Source of the DNA: Azospirillum sp. RU38E
GTDB taxonomy: Bacteria > Pseudomonadota > Alphaproteobacteria > Azospirillales > Azospirillaceae
Reading direction: 5' to 3'
Assembly (NCBI RefSeq): GCF_900188385.1
Contig: NZ_FZOI01000029.1
Span: 1 to 41,062, forward strand
Length of the DNA: 41,062 bases
Positions 15,909 to 24,496 of the stretch are shown here, piece after piece; position 1 is the stretch's first letter; the number at the start of each line of letters is the position of its first letter. A model generated the notes under the pieces. That model had not been told where the DNA came from. It saw only the letters and a program-made list of their open reading frames with translations, and did not search any database. Position numbers and translations under genes: made by a program.

Positions 15909-18736
15909 CCGAGAAGGCGCTGCCCTCCACCAAAGGGGGGGACGGAAAAGTCACACCCGCCATATCGAAGCGGGAGATCGCGCGTGCTGCCATGCTGGCA
16001 GCACTGGCAGCCCCGGATATTGCGCCGTTGTCGGTCTTGGCGCAGCGCCTTTCACGCTTTGATCCACCCCATGCCGACGATCTATTGCTGGCGGCTATTG
16101 CGCGTCTGCGGCTGAACGATGCCCCTGGCGCACGACAACTGCTGGATGAGGCCCTGGCACTGACGCCGCGACACGCCATGGCGGCCAAAACCCTGGCGCG
16201 ATTGGGGTGTTGGGAACCATCGGTTCTGGAGGCCTTGGCCTGGCATGCCGAAGCGGATGCCGAAGCGGTGGAATTGCTTCGTCTCTATGCCCAAGCAAGC
16301 GGCCGTCCCATCGCCTTCATCGCCAGGCGGACGATCCAATGCGCTGTGCCGCCTGGTGGGGGGCATCTGGCCCTGGAATGGGTGGGTCATGTGTTGGTTC
16401 AGCGGCAGGTGCCACCTGCCGCTGCCGCCAGTGTGGTGGAACTGCAGCTGCCGGATGCCTTGCGGGGGGCCGTTGATCCCGAGGTGTATCTGGACGGTGT
16501 CCCGGTTGCTGCTCCGGCGCTGCGTGGGGCTTGGCTCTATCCTCCCCGTTTGGTGGCGATCGTGGAACGGGATGAGGGGGGGGACCTGCTGGTTCGCGCC
16601 CGGGATACGGCCTGCCCGGACCGCCCCCTGGCCCTGCTTCTGACGGATGACGGCCAGATACGGGCTGAGCCGGTGCTGACGCCGCTGGCTGGCAGTGTGG
16701 GTGAGGAACTATCCCGGCTGGAACCGGAGAAGCTGTCCCTTTCCGGCATCGGCATCCCAGGATTGTTGTTTGCGCTTACCCGGGAGCCGTTGAGCCTGCC
16801 GCAGCCGGTTGGGCTGCCTGCCGTGCTGTCGCCGACGGTGGATGTGATTGTGCCCGTCTATGGCGACCTTGAGGCGACGCGCGTCTGTTTCGACCGGCTT
16901 TTGTCCTGCGATCCGGGTGTCCCCATGCGGATCATTGCCATTGATGATCGGGGGCCGGACCCGATAATTGCCCAATTGCTCGACCGCCTGGCCCTGGAAG
17001 GCCGCATCACGCTGCACCGCAATCCGACCAATTTGGGATTTGTGCGCAGCGTCAATATCGGCATGGCCATGGCTGGTGGCGCCCGCGATGTGGTGTTGCT
17101 GAATGCCGATACTGTTGTGGTGCCCGGCTGGCTCAGACGCTTGCAGGTGGCAGCGCAGCAGGCTCCCGATATCGGTACGGTCACGCCCTGGTCCAATGAT
17201 GCCACCATCTGTTCCTATCCGCGTGCCAATGCGGCCACGCCGCTGGCCGAGGTTGACGTGCCGGCCCTGAGTGCCCTGGCTGGACATGTACTGGATGGTC
17301 AGGCCATCGACATTCCGACGGCGGTCGGTTTCTGCATGTATATCCGGCGGGATTGTTTAGCGCAGACCGGTTGGTTCGATGCGGCCACGTTCGGGGCCGG
17401 ATATGGGGAGGAGAATGATTTCTGCCAGCGCGCCAGCCGGCTTGGCTGGCGCCACCGGATGGCGTTGGATCTTTATGTCGGTCATGTCGGGGGGGGGTCC
17501 TTTGGCCCTGCCAAACAGGCCAGGGTCGATCAGGCCTTGCGCCTGCTCGCCCGGCTTTATCCCGATTATGAACCCACGGTGCATGGCTTTATCGAGCGGG
17601 ATCCGCTGGCGGTTCATCGGCGTGCCCTGGATCGCGCCCGGCTTTTCAGCGATATGGTTCAGCGGCCCTTCATGATCGTCTGTGCCAAGCTTGGCGGCGG
17701 GACCGAACGTTTCATTCAGGACAGGATAGCGGTCCGTTCCCGGGAGAGTGCCGACGGGGTGCTGTTGTTGCGCCCTGATCGGATGGAGGGCAAGCCCCGT
17801 CGGCTGATCCTGGAATTGCCCGACCGCCCGGAACTGGGGAACCTATTTTACGACACACTGACAGAACTGGATTTGCTCTGGTCTGACCTGGCGCGGCTGG
17901 GGGTCAGGGAGATGGAACTGCACCATCCGTTCCATCTGACAGCAGACTGCCTGACCGGGTTGGCCGCGCGCATTCCCTATCGGGTGCATCTGCATGATTA
18001 CAGTTGGATCTGCCCCCGCATCACCTTGACCAATGGCGATGACCGTTATTGCGGCGAGCCAACGGATATTCGCGCTTGCGAACAGTGCGTGGCAGCGCAT
18101 GGCGATGTGCTCCAGACCGGGATGAGCGTGGCGGCGTGGCGCGCGGTGACGCGTCCTGTGCTGGAACAGGCACAGCAGGTGGACTGCGCCACGCAGGAGG
18201 CGGCGGGGCGTTTGTTGCGTTATGCACCGGCAGCGCGGCTCTGTGTTACACCATTGCAGGAAACCGTCGCCCCCAGCTCTTTCGTGACGCCGCCGCGTCA
18301 GGCGGGGGAGAATCTGCGCATCGTGGTACCCGGTGCCATTGGCCCTCCCAAAGGCTTCCAAATCCTGCTGGATTGTGCGCGTGACGCGGCGGCACGCGTG
18401 CTGCCGCTTCGCTTCATTGTCCTCGGCTACAGCCTGGATGATGATGCCTTGATTGAGACCGGCGCGGCGATGGTGACCGGCCGGTATGAGGAAGCGGAGT
18501 TTCCCGGCCTGCTGTCCGAGATCACCCCGCACGCGGCCTTTGTGCCCTCCGTCTGGCCAGAGACTTGGTGCTATGCGCTCAGCCATGTGCTGGCGGCGGG
18601 CCTGCCGACAGCCGTTTTTGATATTGGCGCCCAGGCCGAGCGGTTGCGTGCACAGGGGCGGGGGATGCTGTTGCCGCTCTCCCTGCCGGCCAGCGGCGTG
18701 AATGATGCTTTGCTGGCCTTTCTTTCCCGGTCTTGA
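15905..18736 (+). CDS. double glycosyltransferase, GT2 plus GT4-like
   Basis: A 943-residue two-enzyme protein. Residues about 1-300 are an unrecognised helical/beta leader. The GT2 domain begins at about 311 (DVIVPVYGDLEATRVCFDRL), with an IDDRGPD metal-site region, NLGFVRSVNIGM, LLNADTVV and GYGEENDFCQRA (about 500), all typical of rhamnosyl/glycosyl GT2 enzymes. From about 580 a GT-B type half follows: HLHDYSWICPRITL with Cys-rich RYCGEP...CEQC (about 700-730), then the donor domain from about 803 (RIVVPGAIGPPKGFQILLDCA) to PSVWPETWCYALSHVLAAGLP (about 883). It probably adds two sugars in turn to a growing surface glycan. It is coupled to the upstream gene by an ATGA overlap and convergent with the rhamnan-F-like gene. 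Confidence 0.88.
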   Translation: MTEKALPSTKGGDGKVTPAISKREIARAAMLAALAAPDIAPLSVLAQRLSRFDPPHADDLLLAAIARLRLNDAPGARQLLDEALALTPRHAMAAKTLARLGCWEPSVLEALAWHAEADAEAVELLRLYAQASGRPIAFIARRTIQCAVPPGGGHLALEWVGHVLVQRQVPPAAAASVVELQLPDALRGAVDPEVYLDGVPVAAPALRGAWLYPPRLVAIVERDEGGDLLVRARDTACPDRPLALLLTDDGQIRAEPVLTPLAGSVGEELSRLEPEKLSLSGIGIPGLLFALTREPLSLPQPVGLPAVLSPTVDVIVPVYGDLEATRVCFDRLLSCDPGVPMRIIAIDDRGPDPIIAQLLDRLALEGRITLHRNPTNLGFVRSVNIGMAMAGGARDVVLLNADTVVVPGWLRRLQVAAQQAPDIGTVTPWSNDATICSYPRANAATPLAEVDVPALSALAGHVLDGQAIDIPTAVGFCMYIRRDCLAQTGWFDAATFGAGYGEENDFCQRASRLGWRHRMALDLYVGHVGGGSFGPAKQARVDQALRLLARLYPDYEPTVHGFIERDPLAVHRRALDRARLFSDMVQRPFMIVCAKLGGGTERFIQDRIAVRSRESADGVLLLRPDRMEGKPRRLILELPDRPELGNLFYDTLTELDLLWSDLARLGVREMELHHPFHLTADCLTGLAARIPYRVHLHDYSWICPRITLTNGDDRYCGEPTDIRACEQCVAAHGDVLQTGMSVAAWRAVTRPVLEQAQQVDCATQEAAGRLLRYAPAARLCVTPLQETVAPSSFVTPPRQAGENLRIVVPGAIGPPKGFQILLDCARDAAARVLPLRFIVLGYSLDDDALIETGAAMVTGRYEEAEFPGLLSEITPHAAFVPSVWPETWCYALSHVLAAGLPTAVFDIGAQAERLRAQGRGMLLPLSLPASGVNDALLAFLSRS

Positions 18737-18750
18737 CCGGTGGGAAGGGT

Positions 18751-18787
18751 GCCGCAGGATCGGGGCGGAAGCGTATTTTCCTGCGGC
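18751..18787. terminator. inverted repeat between convergent genes
   Basis: GCCGCAGGA (18751-18759) and TCCTGCGGC (18779-18787) are exact inverted repeats with a 19-base spacer that ends in TATTT. They lie between the stops at 18736 and 18797 and probably serve as a bidirectional terminator; there is no strong T-run after the stem. Confidence 0.4.
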
Positions 18788-18796
18788 CTCTGAATC

Positions 18797-20008
18797 CTAA
18801 TAGACCCGGTTGCGCATCGTCGTCTGCAGGTGCTTGACGATCAGCTCGGAATCGTAGTTGGAGACCTGCCCGATCAATTGCTGCCATTTATGGAGGTAGG
18901 GGATTGCCATGGGATTATGCTGCAACAAATCACGCTTGATGAAGGGGCATTTGCCGTCCGTCAGCAACTGATCCCAAAAGAAATGCGTCTGATTGAGCGG
19001 CACACCGTCGCGCAGGCATTTGCCGATCATTTCGACATATCGACGACGGACAGGATCTGCCTCATCGGAGGTGGCGGCCAGATAGGCTTCGACCTTCGGT
19101 GTTATGGCGCTGATCAAGCTCCTGTAGGGAAACATCGCTTTGCAGCGCACGCCGTAGGACAGAAAGAACGGCGTAAGTCCGATCTCCCCATAGCGCACAA
19201 CCCAGCGCTTGCGCCGGAAATAGGGCAGGTTGCCCCAGAATTTGGCAAAGGCCGGACTGCGGATTGCCTGGGGATGGAACAACAGGAAATAGCTTTGCAG
19301 GTGGAAACGGCCATCCCAGCAATCCGTGATGCCCCACAGATCCGCTTCAACCGGATCAGCCCGGTTGATCACCTGCGCGAAATCCTGCAAAGGTCCATAC
19401 ATGCTGTCATTGGTGATCAGCAGCATGTCGAGTGCTTGCGGATCGGGTATTTCCGCAATGCCATCCTTAAAGGCGCCAAAATCATAGCCGACATTACGGC
19501 GCCACAAAATGACCGACACGAGTGGCTTCAGCTTCTCGACGCTTTTTTCGGGAAAGCGTGGGGAATTGCTGGTGAAAACAATGGAAAACCCCTGCTTTTT
19601 CAGCTCTTTCAGATAAAATTCTACATATTCATGAATAATGCCGCGCATGTCGAAATGGTTGAAAACCACAACACGCTTTGCGCCATCCAAACGAACGTCG
19701 CCGCTCCAGCGCCGCCGGATGTAGCTGGGTCGGATAATCGACGTAAGATGGGTGCGCACATAGTCGATAATATCGACCGTTTCCGTCAACTTCCTACTTA
19801 AAAAACGACGCATTCGCATGGGAATGATCAATCTGCAAATTGTCTTTGGCTGTGGCTTCTTTAAACTAAACGGTTCTTCTGTCAAAGGTAAAGGGTCGTT
19901 TTCCGGGGAGTGAGGTGGTGTTAATCTGATCGGCGCAGGCTGTCGGCCACCCGACAGGACATTGTCAGCGCTGCCATCCGTCGCGGCTCTATGCTTCAGG
20001 GCCGACAT
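18797..20008 (-). CDS. rhamnan synthesis F-like protein (RgpF family)
   Basis: A 403-residue protein matching the rhamnan synthesis F family: VVVFNHFDMRGIIHEYVEFYL (about 110-130), the hallmark RRNVGYDFGAFKDGI (about 168-182), LLITNDSMYGPL (about 194-205), WGITDCWDGRFHLQSYFLLF (about 224-243), and a late NQTHFFWDQLL. These proteins act in assembly of rhamnose-containing polysaccharides and behave like glycosyltransferases. The N-terminal 60 residues are Pro-rich and not conserved-looking; Met codons near residue 63-65 are alternative starts. It converges with the GT2-GT4 gene and fits a shared surface-glycan pathway. Confidence 0.85.
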   Translation of the reverse strand: MSALKHRAATDGSADNVLSGGRQPAPIRLTPPHSPENDPLPLTEEPFSLKKPQPKTICRLIIPMRMRRFLSRKLTETVDIIDYVRTHLTSIIRPSYIRRRWSGDVRLDGAKRVVVFNHFDMRGIIHEYVEFYLKELKKQGFSIVFTSNSPRFPEKSVEKLKPLVSVILWRRNVGYDFGAFKDGIAEIPDPQALDMLLITNDSMYGPLQDFAQVINRADPVEADLWGITDCWDGRFHLQSYFLLFHPQAIRSPAFAKFWGNLPYFRRKRWVVRYGEIGLTPFFLSYGVRCKAMFPYRSLISAITPKVEAYLAATSDEADPVRRRYVEMIGKCLRDGVPLNQTHFFWDQLLTDGKCPFIKRDLLQHNPMAIPYLHKWQQLIGQVSNYDSELIVKHLQTTMRNRVY

Positions 20009-20114
20009 GCAGCCGGTCCCGCTTGCGCAGGCTGGATCAATCGGGCATCCAGCCCCACATCAGCCTGTGGCCCGATAAGGTCGGTTGGTCGACAGGGCGT
20101 GAATAGGGAATGAC

Positions 20115-21074
20115 ATGATGGCGCAAGCCCCCCATCTGATCGGCCGCACGGCCATCGCCAAGGAAATCGATGGCTTGCGGCTGTTGCAGGACAGTCTGGA
20201 CGAGCCGTTTGACCGGGTGGTGGAGACCATTCTGGCCCGCCAGGGCCGGGTCTTCGTGGCCGGCATCGGCAAAAGCGGCCATGTCGCCCGCAAGATCGCG
20301 GCCACCCTGTCCTCCACCGGCACTCAGGCCTATTTCATTCATCCGGCGGAGGCGAGCCATGGCGATCTGGGGATGATCGGCCCCGGCGATCTGGTGATGG
20401 CCCTGTCCAATTCCGGTGAAACACAGGAACTGTCCGACCTGCTGCTTTATTGCGGCCGCTGGAGCATCCCGCTGGTCGGCATCACCAGCCGGGCGGAATC
20501 CACCCTGGCGCGCGCGGCCACCCTGCCGCTGGTGATGCCGCAGGCGCCGGAGGCCTGTCTGGTCGGCATGGCGCCCACCACCTCCACTACCATGATGATG
20601 GCCCTGGGGGATGCCATTGCCGTGGCGCTGATGACGGCGCGCGGCTTCACGGCAGGGGACTTCCGCAATTTCCACCCCGGTGGCCGGTTGGGCCAGACCC
20701 TGATGCGGGTGGAAAAAATCATGCGCCAGGATGAAGCGCTACCCCTGGTGGCGCTGACAGCACCCATGTCGGAGGTGCTGCTGACCATCACCTCCAAAAG
20801 CCTGGGTTGTGCCGGGGTGGTGGATGGGGACGGGCGGCTGGTCGGCGTTATCACCGACGGCGACCTGCGCCGCCATATGGACCCTGGCCTGCTTTCCCGC
20901 CGCGCTGATGAGATCATGAGCCGCAAGCCGCGCGTCACCCGGCCTGACGCGCTGGTGGGCGAAAGTCTGGCCCGCATGAATCATGAGGGCATCACCTGCC
21001 TGTTCGTCACGGCGGATCAAAAGCCGGTGGGTGTCATCACCTTGCATGATTGCCTGCGCGCCGGGTTTAGCTGA
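20115..21074 (+). CDS. kdsD: arabinose-5-phosphate isomerase (KpsF/GutQ/KdsD family)
   Basis: A 319-residue enzyme that interconverts ribulose 5-phosphate and arabinose 5-phosphate, the first step to KDO. The N-terminal SIS domain has GIGKSGHVARKIAATLSSTG (about 53-72), HPAEASHGDLGMI and SNSGETQEL. Two CBS domains follow (about 205-319), e.g. GVITDGDLRRHM and the terminal GVITLHDCLRAG. Length equals the family norm. ATG 20115 has AGGGA six bases upstream. It stands just before the FNR-type box of phaC; KDO supply suits the surface polysaccharide genes to the left, but a second copy elsewhere in the genome is possible. Confidence 0.92.
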   Translation: MMAQAPHLIGRTAIAKEIDGLRLLQDSLDEPFDRVVETILARQGRVFVAGIGKSGHVARKIAATLSSTGTQAYFIHPAEASHGDLGMIGPGDLVMALSNSGETQELSDLLLYCGRWSIPLVGITSRAESTLARAATLPLVMPQAPEACLVGMAPTTSTTMMMALGDAIAVALMTARGFTAGDFRNFHPGGRLGQTLMRVEKIMRQDEALPLVALTAPMSEVLLTITSKSLGCAGVVDGDGRLVGVITDGDLRRHMDPGLLSRRADEIMSRKPRVTRPDALVGESLARMNHEGITCLFVTADQKPVGVITLHDCLRAGFS

Positions 21075-21114
21075 ACGGGGTAACCCCCCGGCGCCCCATC
21101 GGAAACGCTGCTCC

Positions 21115-21128
21115 TTGATGCATATCAA
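21115..21128 (+). promoter_or_regulatory. FNR/FixK-type binding site upstream of phaC
   Basis: TTGATGCATATCAA has both half-sites TTGAT and ATCAA exact with a four-base spacer, and flanking CC/GG extend the dyad. It lies 73 bases before the phaC ATG, which would suit class II activation from a promoter starting near 21163. The matching factor would be an FNR/Anr/FixK-type regulator. Confidence 0.75.
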
Positions 21129-21144
21129 GGCCCCCTGGGGCCTT
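21127..21144. promoter_or_regulatory. perfect palindrome next to the FNR-type box
   Basis: AAGGCCCC-CT-GGGGCCTT is an exact dyad with a two-base centre, overlapping the last bases of the FNR-type box. It may be the tail of a kdsD terminator or a second operator. The function is not resolved by sequence. Confidence 0.35.
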
Positions 21145-21200
21145 TGCTGCCAGTCTGTGGTTGTCCTTGGAAACCATCACTGGACAGGAAGGCTAGAGCC

Positions 21201-23027
21201 ATGCCGGAAGGGACGATCCGTACCGCCACCAGCATCACCCCCGTAAAGGCGGTCCCGCCTGCACTCCCCTCCTGCGCGCCGGCGGCGCTGGAGGAGGCGG
21301 CGCCGGCGGCGGCCACGCTCTCCATCCTGGACCGGATGACCCATGCCTGGATGGGGCGCTTCACCGCGTCCGTTTCGCCGGCAGCGCTGACGCTGGCCTG
21401 GGCGGATTGGGCCATCCATCTGGCCTCCTCCCCCGGCAAGCAGATTGAGCTGTGGCAGAAGGGTATGCGCAAGACAGCCCGGCTGGCCCATTATGCCACT
21501 ACCTGTGGTACGCAGGAGGGGGCGCCGCGCTGCATCGACCCGCTGCCGCAGGACCGGCGGTTTGAGCATCCCGGCTGGATGAAACCACCCTTCAACCTGA
21601 TCCATCAGGCTTTTTTGCTGCAGCAGCAATGGTGGCACAATGCCACCACCGGCATCCGGGGCGTGGCGGAAGGCCATGAAAAGGGCGTGACCTTCACGGC
21701 CCGCCAGTTGCTGGACATGATCTCCCCCACCAATTTCCCGCTGACCAATCCGGAGGTGCTGGAAGCCACCGTGAACCAGATGGGCGTCAATCTGGCCCGT
21801 GGTTATCGCAACTGGACCGACGATCTGCGCCGTCAACTCTCCGGCAAGGGGCCGGCGGGGGTGGAGGATTTCCGGGTGGGGGGAAATCTGGCCGTTACAC
21901 CCGGCCGGGTGGTGTTCCGCAATCGCCTGATGGAACTGATCCAGTATAGCCCCACGACGGGGGAGGTGCGGCCGGAACCGGTGCTGATCGTGCCCGCCTG
22001 GATCATGAAATATTATATCCTGGACCTGTCAGCGCAGAATTCCCTGATCGGCTATCTGGTCTCCCGTGGCTATACGGTCTTCTGCGTCAGTTGGAAGAAT
22101 CCGGGGCCGGAGGATCGTGATCTGGGCATGGAGGATTACCAGCGCCTGGGTGTGCTGGATGCGCTGCGGGTGGTGAATGCGGTGGTGCCGGGAATGCCCG
22201 TCCATGCCATGGGTTATTGCCTGGGCGGTACGCTGCTCTCCATCGTCGCGGCGGCTTTGGCCCGCGATGGTGACCAGCGGCTGGCCAGCATGACCTTGCT
22301 GGCCGCCCAGACCGATTTCACCGAAGCCGGTGAGCTGACCCTGTTCATCGATGAAAGCCAGCTTTCCTTCCTGGAAGATGGCATGTGGAGCCAGGGCTAT
22401 CTCGATACCACCCAGATGGCCGGCGCCTTCCAGCTTCTGCGCTCCAACGACCTGATCTGGTCGAAGATGGTGCGCGAATATCTGCTGGGTGAGCGGGAGC
22501 CGATGATCGACCTGATGGCCTGGAACGCCGACAGCACCCGGATGCCCTATCGGATGCATTCGGAATATCTGCGCCGGCTGTTCCTGGAGAATGAACTGGC
22601 CGGCGGCCGCTACCGGGTGGATGGCCGGCCGGTGGCCCTGGGCGACATACGCTGCCCTGTCTTTGCCGTGGGCACGGAGACGGACCATGTGGCCCCCTGG
22701 CATTCCGTCTATCGGGCCCGGCTGCTGCTGGATACGGAACTGACCTTCTGCCTGACCAATGGCGGACACAATGCCGGCATCGTCTCGGAACCCGGTCGCC
22801 CCCGCCGTCGCCACCGACTGGAAACCATCCAGCCCGATCAGCCCTATATGGATGCCGATACCTGGATGGCAGCCACGCCACCGCGGGAGGGTTCCTGGTG
22901 GCCGTCCTGGGTGGATTGGCTGGATGAACGTTCCGGTGCCCCGGTACCGCCGCCGTCCATGGGCTGCAAGGAAGCCGGTTTGCCGCCGCTGGAGGCGGCA
23001 CCGGGGACGTATGTACATATGCGGTGA
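21201..23027 (+). CDS. phaC: class I poly(R)-hydroxyalkanoate synthase
   Basis: A 608-residue polymerase that builds polyhydroxybutyrate-type storage granules from hydroxyacyl-CoA. The alpha/beta-hydrolase core has the nucleophile box GYCLGGT (Cys at about 339; consensus G-x-C-x-G-G), the Asp in TETDHVAPWHS and the His in NGGHNAGIVSEP. Upstream landmarks NFPLTNPEVL, WIMKYYILDLSAQNSL, and later WNADSTRMPYRMHSEYLRRLFLEN are family-typical. ATG 21201 follows GGAAGG. Size fits class I (single subunit, no PhaE). No phaA, phaB or phasin gene adjoins, so this may be a second, condition-specific synthase; the FNR-type box in front supports expression at low oxygen. Confidence 0.93.
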   Translation: MPEGTIRTATSITPVKAVPPALPSCAPAALEEAAPAAATLSILDRMTHAWMGRFTASVSPAALTLAWADWAIHLASSPGKQIELWQKGMRKTARLAHYATTCGTQEGAPRCIDPLPQDRRFEHPGWMKPPFNLIHQAFLLQQQWWHNATTGIRGVAEGHEKGVTFTARQLLDMISPTNFPLTNPEVLEATVNQMGVNLARGYRNWTDDLRRQLSGKGPAGVEDFRVGGNLAVTPGRVVFRNRLMELIQYSPTTGEVRPEPVLIVPAWIMKYYILDLSAQNSLIGYLVSRGYTVFCVSWKNPGPEDRDLGMEDYQRLGVLDALRVVNAVVPGMPVHAMGYCLGGTLLSIVAAALARDGDQRLASMTLLAAQTDFTEAGELTLFIDESQLSFLEDGMWSQGYLDTTQMAGAFQLLRSNDLIWSKMVREYLLGEREPMIDLMAWNADSTRMPYRMHSEYLRRLFLENELAGGRYRVDGRPVALGDIRCPVFAVGTETDHVAPWHSVYRARLLLDTELTFCLTNGGHNAGIVSEPGRPRRRHRLETIQPDQPYMDADTWMAATPPREGSWWPSWVDWLDERSGAPVPPPSMGCKEAGLPPLEAAPGTYVHMR

Positions 23028-23083
23028 GGGGGATTGTCCCGCGATGCGCATGTGAATGCTAAGATAAATAACCGAACCAAATT

Positions 23084-23179
23084 CGTGCCTTCCCCGCGGA
23101 AGCGGGGAACCAGGAGCCATAAGAACCATAGCCTCGGTGCCCTTTGCCCCTGGACCCCCGCTTCCGCGGGGGAGGCACG
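23084..23179. repeat. 96-bp inverted-repeat element between phaC and the MgtC-like gene
   Basis: Arms of 31 bases (23084-23114 and 23149-23179) are inverted copies with three mismatches. Each arm is centred on its own palindrome: CCCCGCGGAAGCGGGG-like on the left and CCCCCGCTTCCGCGGGGG on the right. The spacer is 34 bases. This form resembles the GC-rich REP-like intergenic repeats common in alphaproteobacteria and may also stop transcription from phaC. Confidence 0.8.
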
Positions 23180-23224
23180 GAGGGGTAAGGGGCCCAGTCG
23201 TACACCCCCAGGAAACCCTCTCTC

Positions 23225-24487
23225 ATGAATGAAGTAACCTTGCTGAGCCGGTTGGCCGTGGCCTTGGCGATCGGCTTGCTGGTGGGGTTGGAGCGCGGGT
23301 GGAAAATGCGTGAGGCCGGCGACGGCCAGCGGGCCGCTGGTCTGCGCACCTTTGCGCTGTCCGGCCTGTTGGGCGGGGTGGCGGGGGCCTTGTCGCAGAT
23401 CACCAGTTCCTGGGTGCTGGCGGCGGCCCTGCTGGGCCATGCCGGCACCTTCGCCGCCTTCCGGCTGTTGGAGGCGCGCGACGACCGCGATGTCAGCGCC
23501 ACCGGCACGGTGGCGGCGATCCTGACCTTCATGCTGGGGGCCTTCGCCGTGCTGGGCGAGGTGCGGGTGGCCGTGGCGGCGGCGGTGGCCATGACGCTGC
23601 TGCTGGCGCTGCGCGATCCGCTGCACCAATGGCTGCGCGGCCTGCGGTGGGAGGAAATCCGCGCCATCCTGGTGCTGCTCTCCATGTCCTTCCTGCTGCT
23701 GCCGGTGTTGCCCAACCGCACCATCGACCCCTGGGGGGCGGTGAACCCGGCGGAAATCTGGTTCCTGGCTATTCTGATCGCCGCCATTTCCTTTGGCGGT
23801 TATGTCGCCATCCGCCTGTTCGGGGACCGGCTGGGCGTGTTGATGGCGGCACTGGCCGGCGGGCTGGCCAGTTCCACCGCCACCACGCTGACCCTGTCGC
23901 GCTTTGCCCGCAGCACGCCGGGGCTGGAAAACACCCTGTCCGCCGGCATTTTGCTGGCCGGCGCCGTGATGGCGGTTCGGGTCTGCGTCATTGTCGGCCT
24001 GCTGAACCAGACGCTGGCAGTGGAACTGGTATTGCCGCTGGCTGCCATGCTGGCGGTGATGGGATTGGGAATCCTTGTGCTGCTGTTCAGCCGTCGCCAC
24101 ACGATGAGCGGCAATCAGGCGGCCCTGGCCACCAGCAACCCGCTGGAACTGGCCACGGCGCTGAAGCTCTCCGCCTTCATCGCCATTGTCATGCTGGCCG
24201 CCGGTGCCGCCAAGGCCTATATCGGTGACAGTGCGGTGCTGGCGGTGGCGGCGGTTTCCGGCATCGCCGATGTCGATGCTGTTACCATTTCCATGGCCCG
24301 GCTGGGCGGCCATTCCATTGCAGCGGAAACCGCCCTGATTGCCATTGGCATCGCCATCGCCGTCAACACCCTGACCAAATCGGTGATGGCTGCCTTTATC
24401 GGCGGGCGTGGGATTGGCGTGCCGGTATTGGTGATCAACCTGCTCTCCCTGGGGGCGGGGTCACTGGCCATCATGCTGTTGCCTTGA
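23225..24487 (+). CDS. MgtC/SapB and DUF4010 family membrane protein
   Basis: A 420-residue integral membrane protein with about a dozen hydrophobic segments. The N-terminal third is MgtC/SapB-like (L-A-I-G-L-L-V-G-L-E-R-G-W then R-T-F-A-L-S-G-L-L-G at about 15-50). The rest fits DUF4010 (GGYVAIRLFGDRLGVLMAALAGGLASSTATTL at about 190-222; SGIADVDAVTISMARL at about 345-360). The transported substrate, if any, is unknown. ATG 23225 sits five bases after an in-frame TCTCTC stretch with no strong Shine-Dalgarno sequence, so the start is moderately sure. It converges with adh. Confidence 0.85.
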   Translation: MNEVTLLSRLAVALAIGLLVGLERGWKMREAGDGQRAAGLRTFALSGLLGGVAGALSQITSSWVLAAALLGHAGTFAAFRLLEARDDRDVSATGTVAAILTFMLGAFAVLGEVRVAVAAAVAMTLLLALRDPLHQWLRGLRWEEIRAILVLLSMSFLLLPVLPNRTIDPWGAVNPAEIWFLAILIAAISFGGYVAIRLFGDRLGVLMAALAGGLASSTATTLTLSRFARSTPGLENTLSAGILLAGAVMAVRVCVIVGLLNQTLAVELVLPLAAMLAVMGLGILVLLFSRRHTMSGNQAALATSNPLELATALKLSAFIAIVMLAAGAAKAYIGDSAVLAVAAVSGIADVDAVTISMARLGGHSIAAETALIAIGIAIAVNTLTKSVMAAFIGGRGIGVPVLVINLLSLGAGSLAIMLLP

Positions 24488-24496
24488 TCCTGGCAC

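Noticed and set aside
22844-24313. A 489-codon minus-strand open frame
   Set aside because: Antisense to phaC and the MgtC/DUF4010 gene; the translation is Gln/His/Gly-rich low complexity.
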